A model generated the notes under the pieces. It had not been told where the DNA came from, did not search any database, and saw only the letters and a list, made by a program, of their open reading frames with translations. A stretch of DNA of 64,000 nt, from NCBI GenBank assembly GCA_026552855.1, contig JAPMTX010000143.1, forward strand, positions 1-64,000, written 5' to 3'. Source of the stretch: Candidatus Methanoperedens sp. Lineage in GTDB: Archaea > Halobacteriota > Methanosarcinia > Methanosarcinales > Methanoperedenaceae. Every line of letters begins with the position of its first letter. Positions within the stretch are counted from its first letter, which is position 1. Position numbers and translations under genes: made by a program. Below are positions 23,557 through 32,392 of this stretch, piece by piece.

Positions 23557-24447
23557 ATGCTCTCATTAACTCTGACGGGATTGAAACTGAAGAACCCTCT
23601 TATGCTTGCCGCAGGCATCATGGGCACGACTGGAGGATCATTAAAAAGGATAGCCCAGGCTGGGGCAGGCGCAGTTGTCACAAAATCCATCGGGATCGAG
23701 CCAAGGAGCGGTCACAGCAATCCGAGCATGGTAGAGGTTGATTGCGGTTATCTGAATGCAATGGGTCTTCCCAACCCATCGTATAAGAATTTCCAGGAGG
23801 AGATCGACTTAGCAAGAGAGGGGGACGTGCCCGTGGTCGCAAGCATCTTCGGCGGGTGCTCCCTTGATTTCTCAGAGATTGCAGGTGCTCTGGATGCAGA
23901 TGCTTTTGAGCTTAACGTGAGCTGTCCCCATGCCCATGGATACGGCACCGAGATTGGCACCGACCCCGCCCTTGTGGAGGATATCACGCATGAGGTAAAA
24001 GAGGCTGTGAAAGTGCCTGTCTGGGTGAAGCTCACGCCCAACGTGACCGACATAAAGAGCATTGGACTGGCTGCTCAGCACGGCGGGGCTGATGCCGTGG
24101 TGGCTATAAACACTGTACGGGGCATGGCTATCGATATCGAGAGCGGATATCCGATACTCGGCAACAGGTTCGGCGGGCTCTCAGGCAGAGCTATTAAGCC
24201 TGTGGCTGTAAAGTGCGTCTACGACCTCTACGAAGCCTTGGATATACCTGTGATCGGCGTCGGAGGAATTACCGACTGGAAGGACGCTGTCGAATTCATT
24301 ATGGCAGGCGCAAAGGCAGTGCAGATAGGCTCTGCCGTGGGGAACAACATAGATATTTTCAGTGACATCTCTTCATGCATGGAGGCGTTTTTAGCAGAGA
24401 AGGAATGGACGCTGGACGACATATACGGGATGGCGCATGAAGTATGA
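23557..24447 (+). CDS. pyrD: Dihydroorotate dehydrogenase, class 1B catalytic subunit
   Basis: Oxidises dihydroorotate to orotate in pyrimidine synthesis. From ATG 23557 the product has 296 residues; an upstream TTG at 23545 is unlikely. FMN/substrate motifs: [50 protein letters not shown] with the active-site Cys, [11 protein letters not shown], and [26 protein letters not shown]. Its stop overlaps the ATG of pyrK, so the two subunits of the NAD-dependent heterotetramer are made together. The class 1B assignment follows from the Cys base and the PyrK neighbour. Confidence 0.96.
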   Translation: MLSLTLTGLKLKNPLMLAAGIMGTTGGSLKRIAQAGAGAVVTKSIGIEPRSGHSNPSMVEVDCGYLNAMGLPNPSYKNFQEEIDLAREGDVPVVASIFGGCSLDFSEIAGALDADAFELNVSCPHAHGYGTEIGTDPALVEDITHEVKEAVKVPVWVKLTPNVTDIKSIGLAAQHGGADAVVAINTVRGMAIDIESGYPILGNRFGGLSGRAIKPVAVKCVYDLYEALDIPVIGVGGITDWKDAVEFIMAGAKAVQIGSAVGNNIDIFSDISSCMEAFLAEKEWTLDDIYGMAHEV

Positions 24448-25190
24448 AACCTGTTAACGCTGTTATCACAAAAATCGTTGATGAAGCTCCCACGATAAGG
24501 ACGTTCTTCTTTGATACTTCGTTTGAATCAGTTCCGGGTCAGTTCGTAATGGTCTGGATACGCGGCGTGGATGAAATCCCGATGGCGCTCTCCTATGAGA
24601 ACGCTATTACTGTGCAGAAAGTGGGACCTGCCACCTCTGCTCTGTTCAAGCTTGAGGTATGCGACTCAGTAGGCATCCGCGGACCCTTCGGCAGCGGATT
24701 TAGGATAGAGAAAGGGCATATCCTGCTTGTTGCAGGCGGGGTCGGCGCTGCTCCCCTTGCGCCACTGGCTGAAAAGGCAGCCTTGGAAGGTACCAAGATA
24801 ACAACTCTGCTTGGAGCTAAAACAAGAGAGGAACTGCTGTTCAGGGAGAGGTTTGAAGCCGCTGGAGAAGTGCGGATCGCCACTGATGATGGCTCGGAAG
24901 GGATGCACGGGTATGTTACCCAGCTTATCGACGATGCGAAAAGGTACAGCCAGATATACTGCTGCGGACCTGAGATAATGATGAAAAAGGTGCTCGATAA
25001 GATCGAACCACCAAAAGCGCAGTTCAGCCTTCACCGCTACATCAAGTGCGGCATAGGGATTTGCGGGGCGTGCTGCGTTGATGGGCTGCGCGTGTGCAGG
25101 GATGGTCCGGTGTTCTCAGGGGATGCGCTGAAGAAGAGTGAGTTTGGGATTTACAAGAGGAATGAGTGCGGGGAGAGGCTCAGAGTATAA
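24444..25190 (+). CDS. pyrK: Dihydroorotate dehydrogenase electron-transfer subunit
   Basis: 248 residues carrying FAD and a [2Fe-2S] cluster that pass electrons from PyrD to NAD. The FAD domain shows [19 protein letters not shown], the nucleotide part [20 protein letters not shown], and the C-terminal cluster motif [20 protein letters not shown] with four Cys ligands. It overlaps pyrD by four bases (ATGA). It is slightly short but complete. After it comes a repeat cassette and the convergent flavoprotein gene. Confidence 0.95.
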   Translation: MKPVNAVITKIVDEAPTIRTFFFDTSFESVPGQFVMVWIRGVDEIPMALSYENAITVQKVGPATSALFKLEVCDSVGIRGPFGSGFRIEKGHILLVAGGVGAAPLAPLAEKAALEGTKITTLLGAKTREELLFRERFEAAGEVRIATDDGSEGMHGYVTQLIDDAKRYSQIYCCGPEIMMKKVLDKIEPPKAQFSLHRYIKCGIGICGACCVDGLRVCRDGPVFSGDALKKSEFGIYKRNECGERLRV

Positions 25191-25222
25191 ATAGAAGGGT
25201 TTTTGAATATATAATATTCAAA

Positions 25223-25335
25223 CACCGCAAAGGGCGCAAAGTACGATTTCTATAATCTTTGCGCCCTTTGCGTTCTGGTGTGAAAGACTTTTCATCGTCA
25301 TCTATGAACCACAGTTCATGGCTGACTTTGCGGTG
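25223..25335. repeat. Nested palindromic repeat cassette, copy 2 (short form)
   Basis: CGCAAAGGGCGCAAAG (25226-25241) pairs perfectly over 16 bases with 25257-25272, leaving a 15-base loop. Then ATGAACCACAGTTCAT (25304-25319) and an outer CTTTGCGGTG (25326-25335) that mirrors CACCGCAAAG (25223-25232). So one hairpin and a smaller one are enclosed by an outer 10-bp inverted repeat. The middle array (ACGAACT) of the other copies is missing. It lies between the convergent pyrK and flavoprotein genes. Confidence 0.8.
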
Positions 25336-25369
25336 GGTTATTTGGAAATGGAGCTACTAATACGTATTA

Positions 25370-26713
25370 TTATCTCCCTTTCTCCAGTTTCCTCACCGCA
25401 AAATCCGCCGCCTTGTTCAGTACGTCGTAGCTCTCAGCTACCATCGGGCAGTAAGCCATCTCTGTCTGGCTCAGGGAATAAACACCCATGCCGCTCTTGA
25501 TAGCAAGGGATATGACATTTATGCGCGCCCCTGCGCCCTCCTCACCCACGACCTGTCCGCCCAGTATTCTGCCCGTCCTGGCATCCGCTATTATCTTGAC
25601 CGTGATGTCCTTAGAGCCAGGATAGTACTCAGGCTTGTTCTTGCCGCGCGCTTTTCCGGAGATAATCATATAACCTGACGATTCAGCGAAATCCCCGGTA
25701 AAACCTGTCGCTCCTACCTCAAGGTTGCCGATGAGCGACACGTACGTTCCAAGCGCACCTTCATACGTATCGTATCCTCCAGCAGCGTTCGTGCCAGCCA
25801 CTATTCCCTGCCTGTAGGCTGCCGAGGAAAGCTGCATAACCGTTGGTCTGTGATTGATGAGGCTTACTGTCTCGATGCAGTCCCCGACCGCATAAATGCC
25901 CTTGATACTGGTCTCCATCCTTGAGTTGGTCTTAATGCCCCACCTTCCTATCTCGATACCTGCATTCTTTGCCAGGTCAATGTTTGCCTTCACCCCTGCG
26001 GCAAGGATGACCATATCGGTTTCGATAGTCTCTTCTCCAACAGTGACAGATTCTACAGGCGGACCGTTGATACTGCTGACCATTTTCTTCATGATCAGTT
26101 TTATCTGCCTGTCCTCGAGTGATTGCTCCACGAGCTTAGCCATATCTTTATCCAGGGCGCGGGGCAGTGCGTAGGGCAGCATCTCCACTACAGCAACATC
26201 AAGCCCCCTCTCCTTCAGAGCCACTGCGATCTCAAGACCTATCGGTCCTGCGCCCACGACCACCGCTCTTTTTGAGTTCCCGGCATATTCCATGATTCTG
26301 TGCGCACTCTCAAGGTCGTGCAATGTGAAAACACCTTTATCCAGGTTTTCTTTTGCACCTTTTATCGGAGGAATAAGCGGCTGTGCGCCAGTAGCAATAA
26401 TAAGTGAGTCATACTGGATTGTTATAATCTCCCCGGTCCTCAGGCTCTTTACGGCGATACTTTTCTCAGCAGGATTTATTGATTGTGCCTCATGCTCCAG
26501 CAGTTTCGTTGTTTGCTTATCTTCAGGCAGGGAAAATCTCAGCTTATCAAGGCTTATTATGCCTTCTATTGCAAAAGGCATACCGCACGGAGAGTACATA
26601 TCGTATGATCTTCTCTCTATAATCGTGATATGTGCATCCGGATCTGTCCTCCTTATCGCAAGGGATGCCGGAAAACCACCGCTTCCAAGACCTATTATTA
26701 CTATTTTTGCCAT
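25370..26713 (-). CDS. FAD-dependent pyridine nucleotide-disulfide oxidoreductase, CoA-disulfide reductase-like
   Basis: 447 residues. FAD motif IVIIGLGSGGFPASLAIRR at the start, a single redox Cys in YSPCGMPFAIEG (about residue 43), NAD motif AVVVGAGPIGLEIAVALKERG, and ATG motif GIYAVGDCIETVSL. The C-terminal dimer domain ends with MAYCPMVAESYDVLNKAADF. The single-Cys SxxCGxP form is that of CoA-disulfide reductase, NADH oxidase and NADH peroxidase. Its reaction could be CoA disulfide, peroxide, sulfur or polysulfide reduction; the sequence alone does not decide. Minus strand, 10 bases beyond the secreted-protein gene, so it may be in that transcript. Confidence 0.85.
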   Translation of the reverse strand: MAKIVIIGLGSGGFPASLAIRRTDPDAHITIIERRSYDMYSPCGMPFAIEGIISLDKLRFSLPEDKQTTKLLEHEAQSINPAEKSIAVKSLRTGEIITIQYDSLIIATGAQPLIPPIKGAKENLDKGVFTLHDLESAHRIMEYAGNSKRAVVVGAGPIGLEIAVALKERGLDVAVVEMLPYALPRALDKDMAKLVEQSLEDRQIKLIMKKMVSSINGPPVESVTVGEETIETDMVILAAGVKANIDLAKNAGIEIGRWGIKTNSRMETSIKGIYAVGDCIETVSLINHRPTVMQLSSAAYRQGIVAGTNAAGGYDTYEGALGTYVSLIGNLEVGATGFTGDFAESSGYMIISGKARGKNKPEYYPGSKDITVKIIADARTGRILGGQVVGEEGAGARINVISLAIKSGMGVYSLSQTEMAYCPMVAESYDVLNKAADFAVRKLEKGR

Positions 26714-26723
26714 AGTTAATCAT

Positions 26724-27341
26724 TTACGGTGAACTTATTATAACCTTTCGATTGCGCTTTGCAGAGATCAGTACCAGAAAGACTGCTGCTGCTTCAAATC
26801 CTGGCGTTCCCTGGATTTTTGTCTGTGCAAGGATATCTGATACCGGTATAACTGACTCTATCTGCTGCAGGAATTCCAGCAGTGGAGTTTTCTCACTCCC
26901 GGATCCGATCAGAACGCCGTTCTTGAGGGTATACTTACCCTGTGCTAAACCCACGACCCTGTACTCTTTTCCATCTCTCTTCAGGAAAACCAGCACTTTT
27001 TCATCTTTAAGGAAGGTCGGAGTATCTTCTACCCAGATAAAAAGACTGCCTACTCTTCCACCATCGCTGATTATTGTCAGCGTTTCCTCGCCGTTACCGC
27101 CTTTAATGTACCTGTTAACCGAGATTGTTGAATATGTGTAAATTATAGATTTGTTAATACCCCATCTGCTCTCGGTATCTTTGATATCCCCTATGGCGAT
27201 CACATTAGCCTCCCCTGTCAATTCCCCTACGCTCATCGGTTTCATTAAAGCCAATGCTACAGGTTGTATACCCAGCAGTACGGATATTGAAAAAATAATT
27301 ATAGCTGCCGCTCCTATTGATACCTTCCTGTCTTTAGCCAT
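26724..27341 (-). CDS. Secreted protein with PGF-type C-terminal anchor
   Basis: 205 residues from the ATG at 27341, which lies inside the end of the HTH gene (overlap of 8 bases). Signal-peptide helix VSIGAAAIIIFSISVLLGI, a beta-rich domain (about residues 35-175, e.g. VIAIGDIKDTESRWGINKSI, EKVLVFLKRDGKEYRVVG), and an end TPGFEAAAVFLVLISAKRNRK, resembling the PGF-CTERM signal cut by archaeosortase A. The extracellular domain is unknown. Co-transcribed with the HTH gene, which may sense it or control it. Confidence 0.65.
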   Translation of the reverse strand: MAKDRKVSIGAAAIIIFSISVLLGIQPVALALMKPMSVGELTGEANVIAIGDIKDTESRWGINKSIIYTYSTISVNRYIKGGNGEETLTIISDGGRVGSLFIWVEDTPTFLKDEKVLVFLKRDGKEYRVVGLAQGKYTLKNGVLIGSGSEKTPLLEFLQQIESVIPVSDILAQTKIQGTPGFEAAAVFLVLISAKRNRKVIISSP

Positions 27342-28224
27342 TTTTCCGCCTCCTGTGGTAATCCAATACCATAAGCAAGACGACTGCAAAAAGACAGCCG
27401 AGAAGGAACACGATGCCCGGGTGGGCTGAGATCGTATCGGCTGCTCTCGTGAGAATATCTGGTACAGCCTTGCTCATGGTACCGCCTTCCGGCATAGAGA
27501 CAGGAGCCGGGGAAGGGATAGCCGTGGTATTTACATCCCATGAGGCAGGCTGCGCGGGGGCAACTACTGCCGATGTTGCGGCAGGAGTCACGGATTCCCT
27601 CGTTATTGCAGCCGCAGGAGTAACATCCGGCGGTACAGCCGCGCCTTTGTAGCTCTCTATTCCTCCTGCAGTCTCATTAACCACCGAATACGGTACTCCC
27701 GTGGCACCGGGCAAAGGCACAGCCGAATCGGGAACTGGCGCGCCGGTTAAAACATGGTCTGTGGATTCAGCCATTTTCATGCTCCTGCCCATTCTCCTTG
27801 TAAAGAATTCTATCAGGCTCGATGCAAGCACAGCAGCCAGTATCACTCCCAGGTATTTCCTGAGTAAATCCGTAACGGAATTTCTGTCCGTCTTCTCAGG
27901 CACAACAACGATGAGCTTCCTGACGGGCGCATAGATCTTGACTTCCCTTCCCTTCTCGCTGTATTTTATCCTTTCCACCCTGATAAGCCCAACGCTATCA
28001 AGTTTCTCAAGGTTGTAAACAACCGTGGTGATAGGAGCGGAAAGCTTCTCCGCAATATCAGAAGCGGAGAGCGGCGCATCAGCCAGAAGTTCTATTATCT
28101 GCCGCGCGGTATCGTTGGATATAATCTGAGCTATCTTTTTGGATTCCTCGCCAAGAGGCAGTATAAGGAGCTTCTCTTCTCCAGGTCTGGCATCGTTCTC
28201 AGGCATTGTCATTATAATTGTCAT
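27334..28224 (-). CDS. Membrane-anchored ArsR/winged-helix regulator
   Basis: 296 residues. Residues about 25-110 form a winged helix: ISNDTARQIIELLADAPLSA, SDIAEKLSAPITTVVYNLEK (recognition helix) and a wing ending KIYAPVRKLIVVV. Then a hydrophobic segment (LGVILAAVLASSLIEFF), a long Ala/Pro/Thr-rich linker, and a C-terminal membrane helix (GIVFLLGCLFAVVLLMVLDY) with RRRKNG. The low-complexity linker between two membrane helices would lie outside the cell. This is a one-component membrane regulator with a predicted extracytoplasmic stalk. It overlaps the secreted-protein gene. MTMPEND at residue 5 is an alternative start. Confidence 0.75.
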   Translation of the reverse strand: MTIIMTMPENDARPGEEKLLILPLGEESKKIAQIISNDTARQIIELLADAPLSASDIAEKLSAPITTVVYNLEKLDSVGLIRVERIKYSEKGREVKIYAPVRKLIVVVPEKTDRNSVTDLLRKYLGVILAAVLASSLIEFFTRRMGRSMKMAESTDHVLTGAPVPDSAVPLPGATGVPYSVVNETAGGIESYKGAAVPPDVTPAAAITRESVTPAATSAVVAPAQPASWDVNTTAIPSPAPVSMPEGGTMSKAVPDILTRAADTISAHPGIVFLLGCLFAVVLLMVLDYHRRRKNG

Positions 28225-28300
28225 GGATATTAAAAGAGATTGCTATAACTCCGAACCGGTTTGAATCTATAGAAACCCTTACATCATTTCACCGCAAAGT

Positions 28301-29143
28301 ATGCCTGCCATGTCCATTAATGACAAGATGCAGTCCATTATCGATACCCTGAGGGGGAAAGGTGGCGTTCTCGTGGCTTTCTCCGGCGGCGTGGACAGCT
28401 CGGTCCTCGCCGCGCTGTCTTACAGGGCGCTTGGGGATAAGGCTGTCGCAGTTACGGCAGATTCGCCCACGCTCTCACCGGGCGAACTTGAATGCGCAAA
28501 AGAGGTCGCAAAGGAGATAGGGATCAGGCATATCGTCATATCCTACGATGAACTCGATGAGCCTGAGTTCGCAAAAAACCCGGTAGACAGGTGCTATTAT
28601 TGCAAGAAGGGACTGATCAGGGAGTTAAAGAATATAGCAGAGGAACAAGGTATAGGTACTATCGTTGAGGGGACGAACATCTCGGAGCTAAAAGGGCACA
28701 GACCCGGTCACAGGGCGGTAGCAGAGGAGGGGGTATGCAACCCGTTCATCAAGTTCGGCGTGACAAAAGAGGAAATCCGCGGGATGGCGCGCGAACTCGG
28801 TCTGTCGGTCGCGGATAAGCCTTCGATGGCATGTCTCTCATCACGTTTTCCTTACGGGCAGGCAATAACGCACGGGGCGCTAACGCGCGTTGGCGGGGCT
28901 GAGGCATATCTCCAGAGCCTTGGATTCGGGGTCGTGCGGGTGCGCGACCATGCGGGGATTGCGCGGATAGAGATAATGCCGGATGATATGGCGCGCTTTC
29001 TGGGGGTACGGGAGGCTGTGGCTTCCAGGCTTAAGAGGCTTGGGTTCTCCTATGTTACCCTCGATGTCATGGGCTTCAGGAGCGGGAGTATGGATGAGGT
29101 TCTGGCGCGTACGAAACAGGATAGAGATGACACAAAGGATTAA
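28301..29143 (+). CDS. larE: LarE-like ATP-dependent sulfurtransferase
   Basis: 280 residues. PP-loop motif VAFSGGVDSSVLAALS at residues 24-39, Cys-rich RCYYCKKGL, HRPGH and the segment SMACLSSRFPYG, which in LarE carries the sacrificial Cys. LarE supplies sulfur to the nickel-pincer cofactor of lactate racemase (LarA); LarB/LarC are not in the window, so its client may be different. An internal ATG at 28310 is a second possible start. A CACCGCAAAG string at 28290-28299 matches a unit of the dispersed repeat. Confidence 0.85.
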   Translation: MPAMSINDKMQSIIDTLRGKGGVLVAFSGGVDSSVLAALSYRALGDKAVAVTADSPTLSPGELECAKEVAKEIGIRHIVISYDELDEPEFAKNPVDRCYYCKKGLIRELKNIAEEQGIGTIVEGTNISELKGHRPGHRAVAEEGVCNPFIKFGVTKEEIRGMARELGLSVADKPSMACLSSRFPYGQAITHGALTRVGGAEAYLQSLGFGVVRVRDHAGIARIEIMPDDMARFLGVREAVASRLKRLGFSYVTLDVMGFRSGSMDEVLARTKQDRDDTKD

Positions 29144-29299
29144 TATTGAGGCAATACAACTATTAATGTTAAAAAACAGGGATGGAGCCGCTTGAGGTTA
29201 ATATGGTCATATCTCGGTAGGCAATCGCGTGCTGACCTCCTTTCTCCGAGGCAACTTAAGAAATAGGTATTTGTAGTTTGATAATAGAGATATGATAAG

Positions 29300-30172
29300 A
29301 TGGCTGTTAATATAAACGACATACTTAATATCGTATGGATACTCCTGCTGCTCCAGTTCTTTTTGCCGCTGCTGCAGAAGCGTATGCTCTCAGCCCGCCG
29401 CCTTTCGATAATTCAGAGCCTGGAGAAGCAGCGCCAGTCCAGGGTGATCACCATGATCCACCGCCAGGAGACCATGAGCTTCCTTGGCATTCCCATAGCC
29501 CGCTACATAGATATCGAGGATTCGGAGGCAGTACTCCGGGCTATACGCCTGACGCCGCCTGAGATGCCGATAGATATAGTGCTGCATACGCCGGGCGGGC
29601 TTGTCCTTGCTTCTGAGCAGATAGCCTGTGCACTGAAGCGGCATCCTGGGAAGGTCACGGTTTTAATTCCACATTATGCGATGTCCGGCGGCACCCTTGT
29701 AGCCATGGCTGCAGATGAGATAATCATGGATCCCAATTCAGTCTTGGGTCCTGTAGACCCCCAGTTAGGCGGTCAGCCCGGAGGCTATTATCCTGCTGCC
29801 TCCATCCTCAAAGCCTTAGAGCAGCCGAACCCCCATCGCGATGACCAGACACTCATCATGGGCGACGTGGCAAGAAAAGCTATCGACCAGGTCTATAATA
29901 CGGTCTACAATCTCCTGCTTGAGCACAATACGCCTGAAAAAGCCTCCGAGCTTGCCAGGATGCTGAGCGAAGGCAGGTGGACGCACGATTATCCTATCGA
30001 CTTTGAGCAGGCAAAGGAAATGGGTTTGCCCGTGAACGATAAGATGCCCATGGAGGTCTACGACCTGATGGAATTCTATCCTCAGTCAGGGTTGCGCAGA
30101 CCCTCTGTAGAGTTCGTTCCCGCTCCCTACCTGCCGCCTACGCGTTCGCCGGGCAAGGGCGGTCACAGGTAA
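29300..30172 (+). CDS. Membrane Clp-fold serine protease (SDH family)
   Basis: 290 residues. An N-terminal membrane helix (DILNIVWILLLLQFFLPLL) is followed by a ClpP/SppA-like fold: DIVLHTPGGLVLASEQIACA, then HYAMSGGTLVAMAADEIIMD with the nucleophile Ser, and SVLGPVDPQLGG. The family uses Ser-Asp-His, and is distinct from SppA, which uses Ser-Lys. The C-terminus is Pro-rich. Probably a membrane quality-control protease whose substrates are unknown. Single gene between larE and a DUF308-like gene. Confidence 0.9.
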   Translation: MAVNINDILNIVWILLLLQFFLPLLQKRMLSARRLSIIQSLEKQRQSRVITMIHRQETMSFLGIPIARYIDIEDSEAVLRAIRLTPPEMPIDIVLHTPGGLVLASEQIACALKRHPGKVTVLIPHYAMSGGTLVAMAADEIIMDPNSVLGPVDPQLGGQPGGYYPAASILKALEQPNPHRDDQTLIMGDVARKAIDQVYNTVYNLLLEHNTPEKASELARMLSEGRWTHDYPIDFEQAKEMGLPVNDKMPMEVYDLMEFYPQSGLRRPSVEFVPAPYLPPTRSPGKGGHR

Positions 30173-30297
30173 GCAGGCGGCACAAACCGATACCCGGAAT
30201 ATCTATATACGAACTTCTCAAGGTAAATTTAAATAGCAATAATCAAAAACATAATAAATGTAGGTTTAATTTAACGAAAAGGGGGTGACTTTCATAT

Positions 30298-30543
30298 ATG
30301 GCTGAGACAATAGAAGAGGGTGCTGCCCAGATGCCAGGATGGATGCGGGCACTGGCTATAATCGTCGGCATTATCTCGATAATAGCAGCTATTATAGTTC
30401 TCCTATATCCAGCAATTGCAGTAGCTACACTGATAACGCTTTTAGCAATTGGATTGCTTCTCATAGGCATAGAAAGGCTTGCCATTGGAATTTCAGGAAG
30501 ACCGTATAGACCCGCAGCTCATAGAAGAGTCGCGACTGCTTAA
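30298..30543 (+). CDS. Small DUF308/HdeD-like membrane protein
   Basis: 81 residues with two membrane helices (MRALAIIVGIISIIAAIIVL and VATLITLLAIGLLLIGIERLA) of the repeated HdeD-type motif 'GI...iaGi..l..P....tl..lig..ll..Gi..l..g'. Full HdeD proteins have six helices, so this is a short one-repeat form, perhaps an oligomer. GGGGGTGA lies before the ATG. Monocistronic, with TATA-like TTTAAATA (30227-30234) about 70 bases upstream. A T-rich run follows the stop. Confidence 0.7.
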   Translation: MAETIEEGAAQMPGWMRALAIIVGIISIIAAIIVLLYPAIAVATLITLLAIGLLLIGIERLAIGISGRPYRPAAHRRVATA

Positions 30544-30589
30544 AGCTCGGATACATGTTTTCTTCTTTTTTCCTGCTATAATGTACAAA

Positions 30590-31480
30590 TTATACATATT
30601 TCCTGAACATCATTGCCTCCCCCCGGCTTATATCCAGAAGCCTTTCCAGCATCCTGATATCGCCGCCATCCAGGGGGATGACTTTTCCCATCGCTTTTCC
30701 TTTAAGGATTATCGCTCCTCCCTTCATGTTCGCGCCGACGTAGCCTTTTGATTTGCCCGAAACGATAAGGGTGCCGCCCCTCATGTACGCCCCCGCGAAT
30801 TCCCCCGCATCGCCCACCGCAAGCGTGCCCCCCTCAAGCAGTACTCCTGTGTTCATCCCCGTATCTCCGCGCACGTGGACAGTCCCCCGCCTCATCAGGA
30901 TGCCCGTGCTCATGCCCGCATCCCCTTCCACAATGACCTTAACATCTGAATCAAGCCTGGCTGCTATTGTATCCCTCACCAGACCGTCCTTTATAAGCAG
31001 GCAGTTCCCGGTCAGAACGTTCGGAAGAACAAGCGTCTCTTTCAAGCCCTCCTGCAGTATCCCTGTAATCGACCTGTATTTATGATAGCCCGGGCGGTCT
31101 GATTCTACCTCGATAACATTACCCAGGGGCTGCTCAACCCTCCCTTTAACATATATAGCCCCTGAGACCATGCTGATGCCCATGCGTGTACCAGCACTGC
31201 CGTCCAATGTAATCGAGCCAACCTTTTGAGCCCTTCCTGTCCCGCCAAAGAATTTAAGATCAACGCCGAGACTGCTGCCAAGTCTTTTTCCAGCATCGCC
31301 TTTTATGCTTACATCCCTCCCCTCCTTGAGGCATTCCGCGAGGTCCTCATACGTGTAAGATGTCCCTTTCTGGTGCGGTATAACGCTTGAGGGAGAGAGG
31401 CGCCTGCCCCTGTGCTGCCAGTAGAAATCGTACGTAAAATCGCACAGACAATCGACAGGCTCAGATAATTCTATGTCCAT
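30590..31480 (-). CDS. GXGXG-domain protein related to FwdC/GltB-gamma
   Basis: 296 residues. The C-terminal two-thirds is a right-handed beta-helix of G-x-x-(M/V)-x-x-G repeats: VEGDAGMSTGILMRRGTVHV, RGDTGMNTGVLLEGGTLAV, AGEFAGAYMRGGTLIVSG, SKGYVGANMKGGAIILKGKA. This is the fold of the FwdC subunit of formylmethanofuran dehydrogenase and of the glutamate synthase gamma domain. Other Fwd/Fmd or glt genes are not adjacent, so it is a stand-alone member; similar genes in Methanosarcina carry older 'tributyrin esterase' names. The role is unknown. Confidence 0.8.
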   Translation of the reverse strand: MDIELSEPVDCLCDFTYDFYWQHRGRRLSPSSVIPHQKGTSYTYEDLAECLKEGRDVSIKGDAGKRLGSSLGVDLKFFGGTGRAQKVGSITLDGSAGTRMGISMVSGAIYVKGRVEQPLGNVIEVESDRPGYHKYRSITGILQEGLKETLVLPNVLTGNCLLIKDGLVRDTIAARLDSDVKVIVEGDAGMSTGILMRRGTVHVRGDTGMNTGVLLEGGTLAVGDAGEFAGAYMRGGTLIVSGKSKGYVGANMKGGAIILKGKAMGKVIPLDGGDIRMLERLLDISRGEAMMFRKYV

Positions 31481-31669
31481 GTGCCAGTCACTTCCATATT
31501 ATTTATTAAAATCTGGTATCAATTTGGGTATAATCTTGGGAAATCGCTTTAAATACTCGACTACTTTAGTTATATTGAGGAACCTGAATTTCTATCCTAT
31601 CCTATCCAATAAATTCTGATTTTTTGGTTCCTCATTCCTTTCAACCTGAAATCATTCTTTGTTAATAAG

Positions 31670-32392
31670 CTATTGTATTTTGTCCGCTGCTATACCCTGC
31701 TCCACTTTCGTTGGCTTATCGCTTGCTATCCTTCCATCGCGCATGGTGATTATCCTTGAGGTACGCGCCGCCACAGCCGTATCATGCGTGACAACAAGTA
31801 TGGTCTGTCCTTTCTCGCAAAGACTTTTCAGGATGCCAACTATCATATCCCGCGTCTTTGTATCCACTTCTCCTGTCGGCTCGTCTGCGAGTATTATCGC
31901 AGGATGGTTCGCCATAGCCCTGGCAATGGAGACGCGCTGCTGCTCTCCTCCCGATAACTCCGATGGTTTATGGTTCATCCGTTCACGCAGTCCCATCTGC
32001 TCCAGGAGCTCGATAGCTCTTTCTCTCCTCCTGCCTTTCGGTACCCTGGCAAAACGCATCGCAATATCGACGTTCTCAAGCGCCGTGAGCGTGGGTATGA
32101 GGTTGAAATGCTGGAACACGAAACCGATCTTCTCGCGCCGTATCCTTGGCGCTTCACTCTCACTTGCTCTCGTGATCTCTATTCCGTCGATGAGAACGCT
32201 GCCGCCTGTGGGCTTATCCAGAAGCCCTATCATCGAGAGGAGCGTGGATTTCCCCGAACCGCTCGGTCCTACTATGCTTAAGAACTCGCCTTTTTCAACG
32301 TCGAACGAAACGTCTGTAAGTGCGTTCACAGGTATTTTGCCCTGCATGTATGTTTTCGAAAGATTCCTGACCTTGAGGATTGGCTCACTCAT
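31670..32392 (-). CDS. ABC transporter ATP-binding protein, MacB/LolD type
   Basis: 240 residues. Walker A VGPSGSGKSTLLSMIG, Q-loop FVFQHFNLIP, signature PSELSGGEQQRVSIARAM, Walker B AIILADEPTGEVDT, and the H-loop VTHD, all in order. The MacB/LolD subfamily is recognised from LTDVSFDVEKGEFLSIVGPS and IGLLDKPTGGSVLI. Its ATG lies inside the permease stop (8-base overlap). Part of a three-gene minus-strand operon: secreted PGF-type protein, FtsX-like permease, ATPase. Confidence 0.95.
   Translation of the reverse strand: MSEPILKVRNLSKTYMQGKIPVNALTDVSFDVEKGEFLSIVGPSGSGKSTLLSMIGLLDKPTGGSVLIDGIEITRASESEAPRIRREKIGFVFQHFNLIPTLTALENVDIAMRFARVPKGRRRERAIELLEQMGLRERMNHKPSELSGGEQQRVSIARAMANHPAIILADEPTGEVDTKTRDMIVGILKSLCEKGQTILVVTHDTAVAARTSRIITMRDGRIASDKPTKVEQGIAADKIQ

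Noticed and set aside
31577-31633. GAGGAACC/GGTTCCTC pair as a terminator for the ABC operon
   Set aside because: The stem is only 8 bp with a 41-base loop and lacks a T-run on the minus strand.
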